Of a DNA stretch of 64,000 nucleotides, positions 39,057-51,074 are shown one piece after another. This DNA is from Echinococcus granulosus (taxonomy: Eukaryota; Platyhelminthes; Cestoda; Cyclophyllidea; Taeniidae). Below the pieces are notes generated by a model. That model was not told the origin of the DNA. It saw only the letters and a program-made list of their open reading frames with translations, and did no database searches. The stretch lies in contig NW_020170411.1 in the NCBI RefSeq assembly GCF_000524195.1, positions 401,204 through 465,203 of the forward strand. The letters are read 5' to 3'. The stretch's first letter is position 1; every line of letters starts with the position of its first letter. A program made the translations under genes and the position numbers.

Positions 39057-42000
39057 AACACCGAATCCTAAAACGGGGGGCTTCTGCGACCTCGGTCCTG
39101 AGGAGCCACCAGAGAAGGAGTTCGAGAAAGCAAAGGCGCTCTTCCAGTCGATCAAACACGGTGGATCGAAGAAGCACGAGGGTCTCGAGACGAACAGTCG
39201 GACTGGCACGCTGTATGAGCACATGGTGGGCATCACCAAATACATACTCGAGCACCAGCCTGCTCAGGCGTTGGACCAGTTCGAGGAGCTCAGCCGCCTA
39301 GTGAAGCGCGAGATGGGTCTGGAGGGCGAGTTTATGGATGCCGGGTTCACCGAGGCCCGCGAGGACGCCGTTGCGCCTACTGAGGAGCCCATACCACCTG
39401 CAGTGGTTTTTGCTGAAAATGAAAGAGCCATCTATTGCGTAGGTTCCGTCCATGCCAAAGCTAACTGAGGCTGACAGGGAATTAACAAATATTTGACAAA
39501 GCTTTGTTTCATTTTCCCAGCATCCAGATCATGTGTGGAATAAATCACCTTTGGTGGAACCACCTCTGCCTGCATCCTATGCTGGCAATTTTGAGGTGGA
39601 CGAGGAAGAGATGGCAGCTATTCCGAATCTCTGCCAACAGCTCTCTTTAATCGAACAGTCTGGAATCGGTGAGAGGGACCTCTGAATGCCTACCTATCAG
39701 TGGGTTTTAGGTTTGATACATCTATACTATTTTCCACCTCAAGGTCTAGGTAGGGAGGAGCTGACACGAATATGGTTGGCTTTGCGATTTCTGTGGAAAG
39801 TGCTGCAAGACGATGTAACAAAACTGCGCTTTTGGGGGAAGATATACGGTCAAAAGTCAGACTACTACATTGTTGAGGCCGAATTCGAGGGGGATTCGGA
39901 TCCGAGCGAAAAGATTCCCGGACCCTGGGATAAATGGCGTCCACCTAGGCCACCAAAGGTGGTTCAAGAACAAGATACGGAGGAATTTAAAGGTAAAGTT
40001 GCCCAGAATTTGGGTAAAGCTCAATCTCTAGGCAATCAATTTGCCAAATCGCAAGCTCTTTGACGTGATATCACTTCATAAAAGAGAAAGCGAAACTGTT
40101 TACTACGTTAAGTATTGTTGGATGCGTAGAAACGAACCGATTAAATAAAAATAGAGTAAACTTATGAAATACGAGGGTTTTAGAAAGCATCCTTAGTAGA
40201 ATTAGAGCGATGCTTAATTGTCCCAAGAGTGACTGTTTGGATGAATATAGCGGAAACTCTCCGTTTTTATCAACCTATTTTATGAAACAAGTTGTGGAAA
40301 GGAAAGACTTCCTTTGATTGCCCAATAGAATTATCTTCCATCCGTAGTAATTCTATCCCCAGTTCCATAGTTGGCATCATTAATCTGGAGGCTTTTGCAT
40401 AACATTTAATGACTACTCACATTTCATTTACTGTGAAACAAAAAATACTGCATAACTCAGTTCCTAGAACTGATGTAAGGTACAAAGCAAAATAAGCAAC
40501 ACTGCCACACTTCACACAGTTATTTGCGCTTAGTAAACTGAACTGCCTCAATGTGGTTAATAAGTTTTTTTCCTCCAAAACTGCTTACCAGTGCCTAGGT
40601 CGCACTTTAAGACAAACGTCGACAGAATTAGAAAGACGACTACATCCGCTGACGGGGCTGTACGATTCTCGGATGGACACATTGAACACAGCTTAAGATA
40701 TCTGACGAGTAGACTTACATTTCCCATATTCTTTGTTTGTACGTTTCTATGTGTGCTTGTATATGAGTTTGAACGAGAGAGAAAGAGGTGAACCGCAGAG
40801 GTAGAAGTGTTCCATGCGTAGTGCCTTTCTGCAGCAATGCTATTGAGGGAGGAGACTGTGGCGAACCTACCCGTGGAAAAACGAGTGCTGATTAATTTGC
40901 CGAGGAACAAGTATAAACCGCCCACTCGGTACCCGCAAGAGCCGAGAGGCAGGGGCCTAAACCGATGGGACTACTTCGTCTCCAGCAGTCTCGGCGAGAA
41001 AACATGGGTCCGACTGCCCATGGTGAAGCCGGAGCACATTGTAGCGGCTCGCCAGTCGGTGTACTTCTTCACTGGTGACCTCAACGCCCCGGTTGGCGAT
41101 CTGCCCTGCGGAGTGGGGTCCTTCCCTGGACTTGAAGTGCACTACCTCCGCGCCCAGATCGCTCGCATATCCTCCGGCACCCAGGTCTCACCGGCTGGCG
41201 TCTTCGAGCTCGACGAGGAGGATGAGCCTGAGGAAGGCGTGAGCTCCTTTATGCTTTCACTCTCATCATTCCCTACATATATCTCTCATTCATTTATAAC
41301 TTACTTAAGTAATTCATCTATCCACACATCCTTTTCTTCATTCCCTTTTCAGTTATCTTTTGGCCAGCATTGACCAAAGTGGTATTTTTAACCAGTGCAA
41401 ATGCTTCGGCTAGATAGCTGACAATGGAAGTGTGCATAATATTCGCACAAAAAATGACAATAATTTTCGTTTTTCTTCCTACTCTCTATTTGCTCCTTCC
41501 TTTTGGAGGTTCAACGCTAACTTTATCATCTACAGCCTCCACTTGACTAGGCTGATAGTGCGTTTTGCTTAAAAGGCTAAAATGACGAGTTAGCTAATGA
41601 AGAATTGTTGCACAAATGGCTGTATCGTTCAAGTTTTGCAGTGGCATTAATACTTAGTCAATGCTATATGGGTTTTGTTTACAAGTTTAAAGATCTTTCG
41701 TCTCACTGCAATTCGTTCCTTCCACCATTCAACTAGCAGTGGATGGGTAAAACCATCGAATTCCAGTGAGTTTCGGCGAAAACAGTGTCCTGTACGGTTT
41801 CAGATACTTTTCCGGTTGTCACTTATAACTCTTTTTAATAATTCTCTTCATTTTCCACCGACAAAAACTTACAGATGTGAAAACTACCCGGTTGTTTGGT
41901 TATATTACCATCAATCAAATCAGATTGTCTATTTTTTACCAGTATATGATAGCAGTGTAGGTTGAGTGAAGAGCAAAGCAATCATTGCCATGTAATTGGT

Positions 42001-43211
42001 TTGCAGGAGAAACCTGAGAATTTGATGATGGCTGAGGAGTACGAGCCGATGGAGTTTGAGGATCTGCTGGATCCCTCCAACTGGGTTCATCACAGGCCCT
42101 TCATTTACTCAATCGGTCGAATCAACTGGTTGTCACGCAAGAAAGCAGCAGCAGCAATGAAGGCGATTGAGGCTGAAGAAGAGGACGAGGAGGAAGGAGG
42201 TAATTATTTCAAATTTTCATATCTTTAAAATGCCAAAATTTAGCTACAAGCCGCATTACTTTAACGCACTTACAATCGAAGTCCACGCTAACTGTACCCA
42301 TTGCCAGATATAACACCAATCGCTTCGAAACAGTAGAACATCGAGATCCACTTTTGGTGTCTGTAGGAGCAATTCTACATTTTACATGGGTATTTCGATA
42401 GCTTTTATACCTGATTTTATTCAAAACGACGAAGCAAATCTAGATGTGCTTACCAATAATGCCCCATGATTTCTGGGCGATTAGCGACTCTGCGGGATGA
42501 CAACGAAGACGAGGAAGGGATGGAGGAGGAGGAGGGTGAGGAAGAGGAGGAGGAAGAAGAGGAAGAAGGACCTGATCTTCTCACACCGGTAGACGAGGAT
42601 GACCCTATGAGACCTCTCGGGAGAGTCGGCGAGTCGTTATTTGGTAACGTTAATTCCATTCCTGCATCCGCTTGGAACATCCGCCCCTCCACTGTCCTCC
42701 TCCCCGTCAACTGCGCCATTGCTGTTGTTAGCAGCTCTCGGTGGCCAGGCGCTTACGCACTCTCTCGTAGCACGTAAGTAGGTCCCTTTTTTAAATTATC
42801 ACCTAAGCAAAGCTCATATGTGTCACTTCTCTGTGGTTGTCGTTAACATGGCAATTTATAAAGCAAAAGATCCAAATCAGTGTAGATTATTCAGTTTTAT
42901 TTGTTATTTGATTAGCTTAGAAGGGCTAAATGATTTCCCTTTTTCCGGATTTAAGCACTTTCGTTAATGTCTACCTTGGTTGGGGGAACAAGTTCTTGAG
43001 CGCAAGCTATCAGCCACCGAGGTTGCAGTCGCTGTTCAAGGAGTTTGATGACGAGGCGATGGGTTTGAAGGAGACGGTGGACCCAATGGTCCAGCAGGAG
43101 GAGGAGGTGCGTTTGCGGAAGGAAGCGAGGCGTCTGGCTATGGCCGCTGCTGCGGAGGAAGAGGAAGAGGAAGAGGGAGAAGGAGACGAGGACGAAGGAG
43201 CTGAGGACTAG
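39057..43211 (+). CDS. RSPH4A: radial spoke head protein, RSPH4/RSPH6 family (5' exon missing)
   Basis: Structural protein of the axonemal radial spoke head, needed for regulated beating of motile cilia and flagella. Seven exons: 39057-39438, 39521-39668, 39744-39992, 40835-41238, 42007-42199, 42485-42773, 42956-43211; phases agree throughout and give 639 codons plus stop. Family landmarks in order: TGTLYEHM near the start; IEQSGIGLGREELTRIWLAL; RFWGKIYGQKSDYYIVEAEF; WVRLPMVKPEHIVAARQ then FFTGDLNAPV; YLRAQIARISSGTQVSPAG; NWVHHRPFIYSIGRINW; LLTPVDED; WPGAYALS; YLGWGNKF; QPPRLQ. Acidic low-complexity runs occur about 425-455 and at the C terminus. Exon 1 opens without a Met and an in-frame TAA lies at 39043, so an upstream coding exon is required. 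RSPH4A and RSPH6A are vertebrate duplicates; this would be the single co-orthologue. Confidence 0.92.
39993..40834 (+). other. RSPH4/6 intron 3
   Basis: Donor GTAAAG, acceptor CTGCAG, phase 1. Nothing coding is recognised. Confidence 0.75.
41239..42006 (+). other. RSPH4/6 intron 4
   Basis: Donor GTGAGC, acceptor TTTGCAG, phase 0. It lies between the TQVSPAG block and the NWVHH block. Nothing coding is seen. Confidence 0.75.
42487..42585 (+). repeat. GAG/GAA low-complexity tract coding poly-Glu
   Basis: Purine-only codons encode an almost unbroken glutamate run just before GPDLLTPVDED. Vertebrate RSPH4A has acidic runs at the same place, so this is a conserved feature rather than an assembly artefact. 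Its exact length is likely polymorphic. Confidence 0.8.
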
Positions 43212-43261
43212 GAATTGTAAGACCTCTAATACACCAAATCGTTATTCAGTGTTAATTTGAC

Positions 43262-43267
43262 AATAAA
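43262..43267 (+). promoter_or_regulatory. poly(A) signal AATAAA, RSPH4/6
   Basis: AATAAA lies 51 nt after the stop codon, implying a very short 3' untranslated region. Confidence 0.6.
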
Positions 43268-44640
43268 CGGTGTTTACTGACCTTTAAATAACCGTCAACT
43301 GATGCCGCTCCTGGTACACTTAGTTGGAAAAGTAAGAGGGTTGGCAACGAAATTAAGGATGTTTTAGTGTTTAAAACTGATAAAGATAGTGATCAAGCTC
43401 AGCTCAATTCGATAAAATATGGTTAAAAGGACATCATTTTGCGACAACGTGGAGGCCCGTCTACTAGGACGGCGCCTAAAATATGCTTTACTTCGACTGC
43501 CTCATTCACAAAGGAAACATTAATAGAAACAAAAATACTATTAATGCGTATTAAAAGTGATCTAGCAAAATGCGCAACTATGCACTCAGATACACAGGCA
43601 CTTCACTCTTCACATGTCTGTGGCATAGCATTCGAACCATGCTAGAAGCCTCCTAGCCCTTCAGTGAGTTAATAATGCAGCGTCTCGAGTCCTCGCTGAA
43701 GGTGTACTAAAGCAAAGTAGTTTGGAAAACATATGCTTATAACGAGAGCGAGGCATGAAAGGCTCAGCAAAATTTCTAGGCCACAGAGTAAATTTATAAC
43801 GTGCAGGGAATCAACTGCTCAAATAATTAAAGAAATACGTGGATGCGAAGTCCCTATTTTTTCCATATCATTTTAACTTGTTACGAATTCAACGTTGACT
43901 TAGGATGCTGTAGCATAGAAGATGACTAGTTTTCACTTTGACGAGCCCTTTATAGAGAAGAATGTGAAAATGAACTTCTACTATGTCCATTACATTGGCC
44001 GTACATATGTTCTTAACTAATCAAATATTTATTGAAAGTCCATTCGTTTCGTCAAAATTTAACAAATAATGCCTAAGAGTTGTGTAACACTTATACAACA
44101 TTTGCGCCCTGAACGTGTGAAGAAGCCTTTAAAATCAAAATTAGAATTTAGAAGTTTCGTTTATATGAGTGGGGACACGTTTGACGCGTTTGAAATTTCC
44201 TTGAATAACGTTGGATTCGCCAGGGGCATATATAAGGGACGTCTTTTCTTGAACTCAAGGTAGAGAGCTGCTTTTCTCTCTAGTACATCAACTGAGGACC
44301 TAAAATGTATTTAAAGTACTCCAAAATATTGCTTGCTGAGTTAGGATTTCATTTTCTCGTGCTGCTCTTTTTCTGTGGTTGTGCCTATCGTTTCACTTTC
44401 TAGGCATTGCACCTTGATGAATCGATGTTTGTTGGTCATAGATGATCCAAAAAATTTTCCAATTTGTATGCACTAAAAATGCAGGGTGTGTCCTGCTATT
44501 AGTCTGGTTTACTTACTGCTTTAAGCCTGAAGTGTTTGTTGGGATACGGCACCATTCCTTAGTTTTGTCTTCATACATATTTATCTGATAGTTATTGTTT
44601 TGCATCTATCACTTTTACTGAAAAGTGGTCTTACTTCTGG

Positions 44641-44663
44641 TCTTAACATTTTACGCTACCTAG
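44641..44663 (+). promoter_or_regulatory. splice-acceptor-like site 5 nt before CCDC6 start codon
   Basis: A T/C-rich stretch ends in CCTAG at 44663, followed by GGAAC and the ATG at 44669. It is consistent with either a 5' untranslated intron or spliced-leader addition. Confidence 0.45.
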
Positions 44664-44668
44664 GGAAC

Positions 44669-47600
44669 ATGGTCGATAGTGCTTCAGAGTTGGATCTAGA
44701 ATCCGATGCTAGCTCCATTGATGGCCATACAGGAAGATGTGAGCAGTTACAACGGCAAGTAGAGTTATTACAACAACAAAATCGGATGCTCAAAACAGAG
44801 GTTGATCAGCTCACCCTCCGAGTGAGAAGTTTGGCCGAAAAGAATGAACAACTCCGAAGAAATAGTGTGTCTATTGTAAGGTTTCAAATTCCATTGTTTA
44901 GCTTTGGTCTTTAGCTGGCGCAAGCCGAGCGGGAGGAGGAATACATAAGTAATACCCTTCAACGTCAAATTTCTGAGTTGAAGAAAGACAAGGAGTCTCT
45001 CGTGGTCAAGTTTGAGGAGGAAGAGGAGCGACTCATTAATGAGTTAAATCGTAAATTAATGCAACTGCAAAAAGACAAGGATAGACTTGAGCGGACACTT
45101 GCGAAAGAACAAGAAGCCCAGGTAATCTAAGTCATTTAGTTGAATTGGGACATTATTATTTCACGTCTTAATTTCTAGCGTTCGTTTTTTATGGGCTACT
45201 CAATCGCTAGGCTCTTATTAATACCTGTTTTTAGGTAAATAAGCTGAAGCGTCGAATTGAAAGACTTGAAAGCGAAAGTGACTGGAAACAGCAGGTTTTG
45301 GAGAAGTTGAGACGTGATAAAATTGAGCTTGAAAATGCCTTGGAGCAGGAACAAGAAGCTCTCGTCAACCGACTTTGGAAAAAAATGAAAAAGCTGGAGG
45401 ATGAAAAACGCATTCTTCAGGTATGGGTTTCTACTCATACACATTTAATACCTGAGCACTCATTCGTAAGCATGAATGGCACGTGCTTTATATTGTTATG
45501 TTTAAAAACATTAGATAAATGTTTTCAGTAGAAGGTGCAAAAATGTGTGTTAATTTGGGAATCTTAGCACATACAATGTAAACAAAGTATATTCTTTCTA
45601 TATTCGTTAGTTCGTTAACTTGATTATTCTTGATACTTATTAACTATACAATATCACACTTTCGTATTGCTTTTATTGAATATCGTTTTCTTTTTTCCAT
45701 CGATCATTTGTCACAGATAGCCTCGTAATAAATCTGTCCGTTTTCCAAATATTGAAGTAATTTGCGGACGCGCTGAGCTGCTCTAGTTTCCGACTGGAGT
45801 TTAATTAACTGTTAGGTCGAGCAAACTTTTTTGTTCCAAAATGTATGAATAATCTCTTCCTTTGCTTTGGAATGCTTTCTCTTACCTGAAGGATAAGCTG
45901 GAGAGTGTCAGTGCTCCACCATCAGAGAGCCCGAGCGTGCAAAACATATCCGCGGTGGCGATTGGCAGTGCAAACCAAGCGCAGCACTCAACCTCCATCC
46001 CCGTGGGTTTTCTGCAGACGAGTCAACATCGCCACTCGGCAGGTGGTTCCTTGCGCGGCTCCTCGCGCATCCCCATCACGGACGCACCTGGAAGGGACAG
46101 TTTTGACAGCGTTGAGTCGAGTGGATGTCAATCAGATAACGCTGGACAATCTCCCAGTCACTCGGGGGCCAGGGGCTCTCTCACTTCCTCCATTAGTCCG
46201 CGTCCACCCCAGAGTCCCATGGACCTTGATGGTAACTCCATTCAGCCTGCCGTCCTCTCCTCAATGATGCAAAATAGTCGGCTTTTCTCCCACTTCCCTT
46301 TGAAGCAAGGGACTATTCGATTTGTGTGTTTGTGTGATTAACATCTAGCGTTATTAAATACCAGTAGCGATTGGTTGCGAATGAGCCGTTATCATTCGCT
46401 AAATATTCCATTTTAAAGGTTAATTATAGTTGCTTCTGTTGATCAAACTTGTTTTCAGTAACATCCTAATACCGCATTGTTAACACTGAAGATCGGAGCT
46501 GTTTTATTTCTTAACATTAGTCTGTTATTTTTTCCACTGATTTCTGACAAATAGGCGAAATGAATCATATGGTGTGAAGCATTGTAATACACTTTGTTTA
46601 TTGCAAAATTTTTGGGTGGATTCGGCTTATCTTTTGTCATTTGCACTTTCCAAATTGCTTGTCGTAGTCACATGCTTTGGAAACTCAACCGTTTTATTTT
46701 CAGTCTTTTATCCAAATCCACGGTAAGCCCAAACTTACTTGACTTCTTGATGTCTGAACATATGAGTCGTAGTGGGCTTTACTGTTGTAATCAACGCGAG
46801 TAATTGGTCTTTTTTGGTGTACCATTACGTCCCCCTCTTGCGACATTTGCGTCGCCTCTTCTCGCCTATCCTTTAATGTGATCGGTAGGGAATTTGATTG
46901 AACTGTTTAGATTTTCCTGCATTTTATGTCAATTTGATGTTTATCAAAAGAATTAGGTCACTCAACATTGAATGCATACCCCCTGATCAGAATAGTCTTT
47001 TTCACATCCGTTAAATTGGCAGACCTACTTTTTCTATAATCTTCATTATTTTGGCTTCGAATAAAACCAATCGCGCTGTTTTGGTGTCTTTAAATTGGTG
47101 AAAACGATGTTGGGTGATTTTCTTCAAGTACATGCTAGAGAAGCCAACGACTTCCCGAGGTTGTGTGCTTGTCATGAACTTAGTAGTGATTTAGCCTTAC
47201 TTGGTAAAAATGACTTTCTTTCTCGTTGGTCAACGCGCTTTTTACTTCAAGATTAGCCTTCAAAGAATGTCTCCTTTATTTACCTACCTTTCGTGAAATG
47301 TCTGAATGTTATTGCGTGTGCGTGTTGGAGCTGAGTTTAATAGTCACATTTTGAAACCCACATTGTTAGTCATTTGTATTCACTACTCTGTATCTCCTCA
47401 CACCACTAAAACGGTTTCACAGCCTAACAACATCAATCTAGCTATATCTATTGGTGTTTTGAAGCCAAACATTGTTTTGTCCTTGTTAATGTTAGGTATG
47501 CTTGCCTTCTAGTTGGTCCATTTTCTGAATCCATTCGATTATCAAATGTCTTTTGCCTTTTCCTTGCATAGACTGAGCTTTGAGTAATGAAAAGTTTGAT

Positions 47601-50600
47601 GAAGCTTGCAAAAGCTAAACGTGGGCAGGCAGCGTTACTATCTTTGATGCCGAAGAACTATTACATTCTTGTATTATTTTTTAATCCATGGGGAACGTAA
47701 ACATTCTTCCTTACTGTCATCTAATCAACTTGTTAATTTTCATGCAAACTGACATGCTTTTGAATAATGCTTTTCTGTTGTCTAACGCACTGATGCGGTC
47801 GTCACATGATCTTTTTGTTGTGAAGACAGGGTAAGACGGGCTCTCTTCGTATCGCTATCCCTGCATTTTGCATGGTTTTAATCTTCGCAAGGAATTCCCG
47901 TCTATTTGTCAAGCGTAGGTCAATGGGTGTGGGCTTTACTGTACTGCCATCTGGGATGTTGTGAAGCCATTTTCAAAATAGAAGATGGACTAATCATACT
48001 CTATCTAGCTTCCTTCCTTACCAACAGTTTTTCCAGATATCATTTCATCATCTTTAGTAAGGATAAAGTAAGCAGCCGATTTTTAATTTTCTGGTATATG
48101 GGGCTGTCATCTATGATGTGTGACGTTCGCTATTAAAAATATGCGTGCAAATGACATTCAACTATTTTTACCTTTATATAATTGCGAAGTTTTCTTCGTC
48201 AGACTTAGCTTCGATGCGATTTTTCGGACAAGTTTTCCTTGCTGCTGAATTCTCGTGTTGGCATTGCGTGCACCCCAGTGGATTGCTCTCATTCCCATTT
48301 ACTGGTATGGTTGTAATGGGAAATATGCTCCCATAGTGGGTTACACGTGCATGTTTGTATGTTCCAGAAAGTAACGTCTTGCGGACGAAACTTTTTTTTG
48401 TGATTGGGAAATGTTTTGATCTTGGGAATACACTTATCGATTTGCCACTGTATCCGTTCACAAAACGCGGTTATCTTCGTTGCCAATCACAGGCGGGAGT
48501 TCCAGAGGCTTAGATAAAATGTTTTTTTTTTTTTGTCACTGTATTGCAAGTAATTTTATTGAATCCAACAAATTTGGGCTACCTTCGAGATCATGTGATA
48601 TCGTGATCCACATGCTTTCTTGATCTGGAGAGCACTCCCGCTTCATTATTGGTTTTTTAGTTTTACCCCTTTTCACAAAGTAGTAGGTTACATTTGACTT
48701 CATCCCTGTCATCTTGATGTTGTTGCCATAGTTTAGTCGTAGCCTTCACATTTCGATTCACCTCATATTTTGTTAAGCATTTCAGGTAAGGGTAGTGAGC
48801 GAACTCATTTAATAATAGATCCCATCTACTATAAGGCGAAGATATGAAATTGCAATATATTTTATAATTACTGTTTATCATCTTATGTGGATTGTTTCGT
48901 TTGAGTTTAATTTTGCCTTGTTACCAGGTTGAAGAGTCATAGTGATTTGCATTCATACCTTTTCTTGCTGTGACTGCTCTTCTTGTATCCGTGTATCCGT
49001 GACCCATTTGGCACTTTCTAGTCGCTGATGTTGGTCGCTGTTGTGACCTCGTGGATGTTGTGCCAGTCCGGTACTTTTGGAGATTGCCTTATTTTAAGCA
49101 CCGCGGACCATTGTACTAACTCAACCAATTACTTAACTTTATCGAGAGATACAGAATACTCTCTTAGCTATCGTCGTATGGAATCCATAGACTTGCTTTT
49201 ATAGGTACGATCCAAAACAAGGATTTTTGTGAATTATCATTTCTTATTCTACAATTCTAGTTGCTAATTTAACTTCACCAATAACCTTTGACTTATGTAG
49301 GGGTACGATGAAGGGATCACTTTAGGTTACTTATTATGGCTGACCATGTTTAAATCATGGAGAAATTTTACACAGCACTTTGTTAATAATAAAAAAATGC
49401 TTGTTCACTAGTTGGCTATCATTTACTATAAATACACGGAAGTATGAAAGGCTTGCAGAATGTAAAAATGGTAGAAGCGAAACCATCACACATATTTTGT
49501 CTACTGTATCCTTTAACACTATCTTCCTTCATGGGACATTGTGGTGTGTGGGTGATTTACCAGCTCTTATCTTCCCGCCGGTATAATGGGTAACTTTTCA
49601 CGAGCTGCACTGATCCCTATCATATGGCCCCAGTGTCGTCAGCTTCGACATGCCTTATTTATTAGCGTTAAAAGCACACTGAGCTGTCCCTATTTCAAAT
49701 CGTAAGGGTAGCTTTGTTTTGCACATTTTAACTGGCGTTATCAACCTACTCATGAATGTTATTTGTCCCTCTTCGTTCGCGTGACTTGAGCGCTCTTATC
49801 GGTTTTTTCGTCACACTTAAATGATGCTATGTATCTGGGACATTTTTGAGATCCCTTTCGTAATCACTAAGATTTGTACATCGATCATCTGATCTGACCT
49901 TTGTATTTGTGTGCCACCAAGGTCGCTGCTAACTTTCAGGAACCCTTCTTTTGAGGAGTTAAATTTTTCCAGCTGTCGTCCTGAATTTTGTAGTTCCTAA
50001 TGCAAATTGCACTGTGACAGCACTCGAGCACCTAAAGGTAGTTAATAAAAAAATTTGAAAATAGGTTACGGGGATCTACATAATACATGATCTTTGAAAC
50101 ATTAAATAAGCACGAAGAGGTTGTGGCTCATCTGCTTAGTGTATTTAGAATTTTGAGTTTATCCGACCGGCTCGCACCGGAAACTACTCGTTATAGATGT
50201 CAGCATCCCAGCCGGCAGTCTTGTCCGATCAGATAGCTCTCAGTCCGGAAGTCGTTCCCACCGCAATAGTTTCCAACCCAGCAACACTGCAGTGGCTGAG
50301 TTGACCACTGAAAGTACGGCCGCCGGAGCCACGTACGTGGCCAAACTGCGCGAGGAGGTCATTCGTCTGCGTCGCATTGTTGCTTTTAACCAGGCTGAGC
50401 AGGCCCTTCGCTCAAACCAGGAGCGCTCGGCCATAGACGAAAATGCTCGTCTGCGCCAACTACTGGAAGTCGAAGTGGATCGCACTAGAGCTCTTACACG
50501 AGCCCTCAGCGACAGCGAGTCCAGTCTTGAGATAGAGGACGAACGGTTAGCTGGTTGATTGATTATTTTCTCTACAACAGTGATACCTTCATCCTTTCTA

Positions 50601-51074
50601 GTCACATTTTCCTGTTTCAGGTGTTACAACGACGCTAGGCGCTTCGCGGCGTCATCAAATCGTTTACGTACCACCTCCGATGGCTGCCCCTCATCCTTGG
50701 CACAGGGACCCTTTTTGGGTCCGGGCCATGCCTACGCTGCGGCCGTTTTTCAGGGTCGCAACAACTCGGGTCGCATCTGTCGAGAGTGTGGTCAGCCTCT
50801 TCCCCTTGGCAAGGCGCCTTACAAATGTGGTGCTGTAACACCCCCACCCTCATCACCCTCCCCCGGTTCCTTTGTTAAGCCTTCGCCCCATGTTCGACCT
50901 CCGCACTCGCTTAGACAGTCGAATGCCTCCGCCACAGTCACCGCCACCGGTTGTGTTACGTCAGCCACAAATGCTCCTACCAGACACTCCGCCAACACCT
51001 CTGAAGCGGAGGAGGAGGACGAAGAGGAGGACGACGAGCGCTCCAAGACTCCACCCGCCAGCATGACCGACTGA
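44669..51074 (+). CDS. CCDC6: CCDC6-like coiled-coil protein
   Basis: Homologue of coiled-coil domain-containing protein 6, a cytoplasmic and nuclear scaffold studied in vertebrates as a kinase-fusion partner and DNA-damage-response factor; its role here is unknown. Six exons: 44669-44875, 44915-45121, 45235-45420, 45892-46231, 50197-50545 (acceptor at 50211 equally in phase), 50621-51074; 580 aa, against 474 in human. Start: first ATG in the exon, preceded by an acceptor-like AG. Long coiled coil about 25-200 with the family signatures [29 protein letters not shown] and [15 protein letters not shown] followed by EKRILQ, then SAPPS. Second coil about 345-425 ends in [12 protein letters not shown], matching the human SESESSLEMDDER. 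About 120 Ser/Gly/Pro-rich residues separate the coils, much more than in human. The tail is Ser/Pro-rich, has a CRECG motif, and ends in an acidic run. Confidence 0.92.
44876..44914 (+). other. 39-nt intron in CCDC6
   Basis: GTAAGG donor and CTTTAG acceptor, with coding similarity to CCDC6 resuming exactly on both sides. Length is a multiple of three, and its own acceptor TAG is an in-frame stop if the intron is retained. Confidence 0.85.
45421..45891 (+). other. CCDC6 intron 3
   Basis: Donor GTATGG, acceptor CCTGAAG, phase 0. It contains the second copy of the 23-bp element at 45794-45816. Nothing coding is recognised. Confidence 0.75.
45794..45816. repeat. second copy of the 23-bp dispersed element
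   Basis: Differs from 38279-38301 at one base. Flanking sequence is not alike, and the hairpin right arm present at the first copy is missing here. Confidence 0.45.
46232..50196 (+). other. CCDC6 intron 4 (about 4 kb)
   Basis: Donor GTAACT, phase 1. The acceptor is either 50196 or 50211. No recognisable coding exon lies inside, although a small extra exon of a divergent linker could be missed because that part of the protein is not conserved. Confidence 0.6.

Larger units (their letters stand above)
43212..44668. other. intergenic region between RSPH4/6 and CCDC6
   Basis: Holds the RSPH poly(A) signal and, at its right end, the acceptor-like site before the CCDC6 start. No gene is recognised between them; the open frames at 43439-43645 and 44069-44263 have no similarity or splice support. 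Confidence 0.6.

Noticed and set aside
39035..39063. A spliced-leader AUG joined at 39057 as start of the radial spoke gene
   Set aside because: An AUG added directly at 39057 reads into a stop after four codons and is out of frame with the conserved protein, so it cannot supply the start.
50819..51064. Poly-serine frame opposite the CCDC6 tail
   Set aside because: Antisense shadow of the acidic GAG/GAC run that ends CCDC6.
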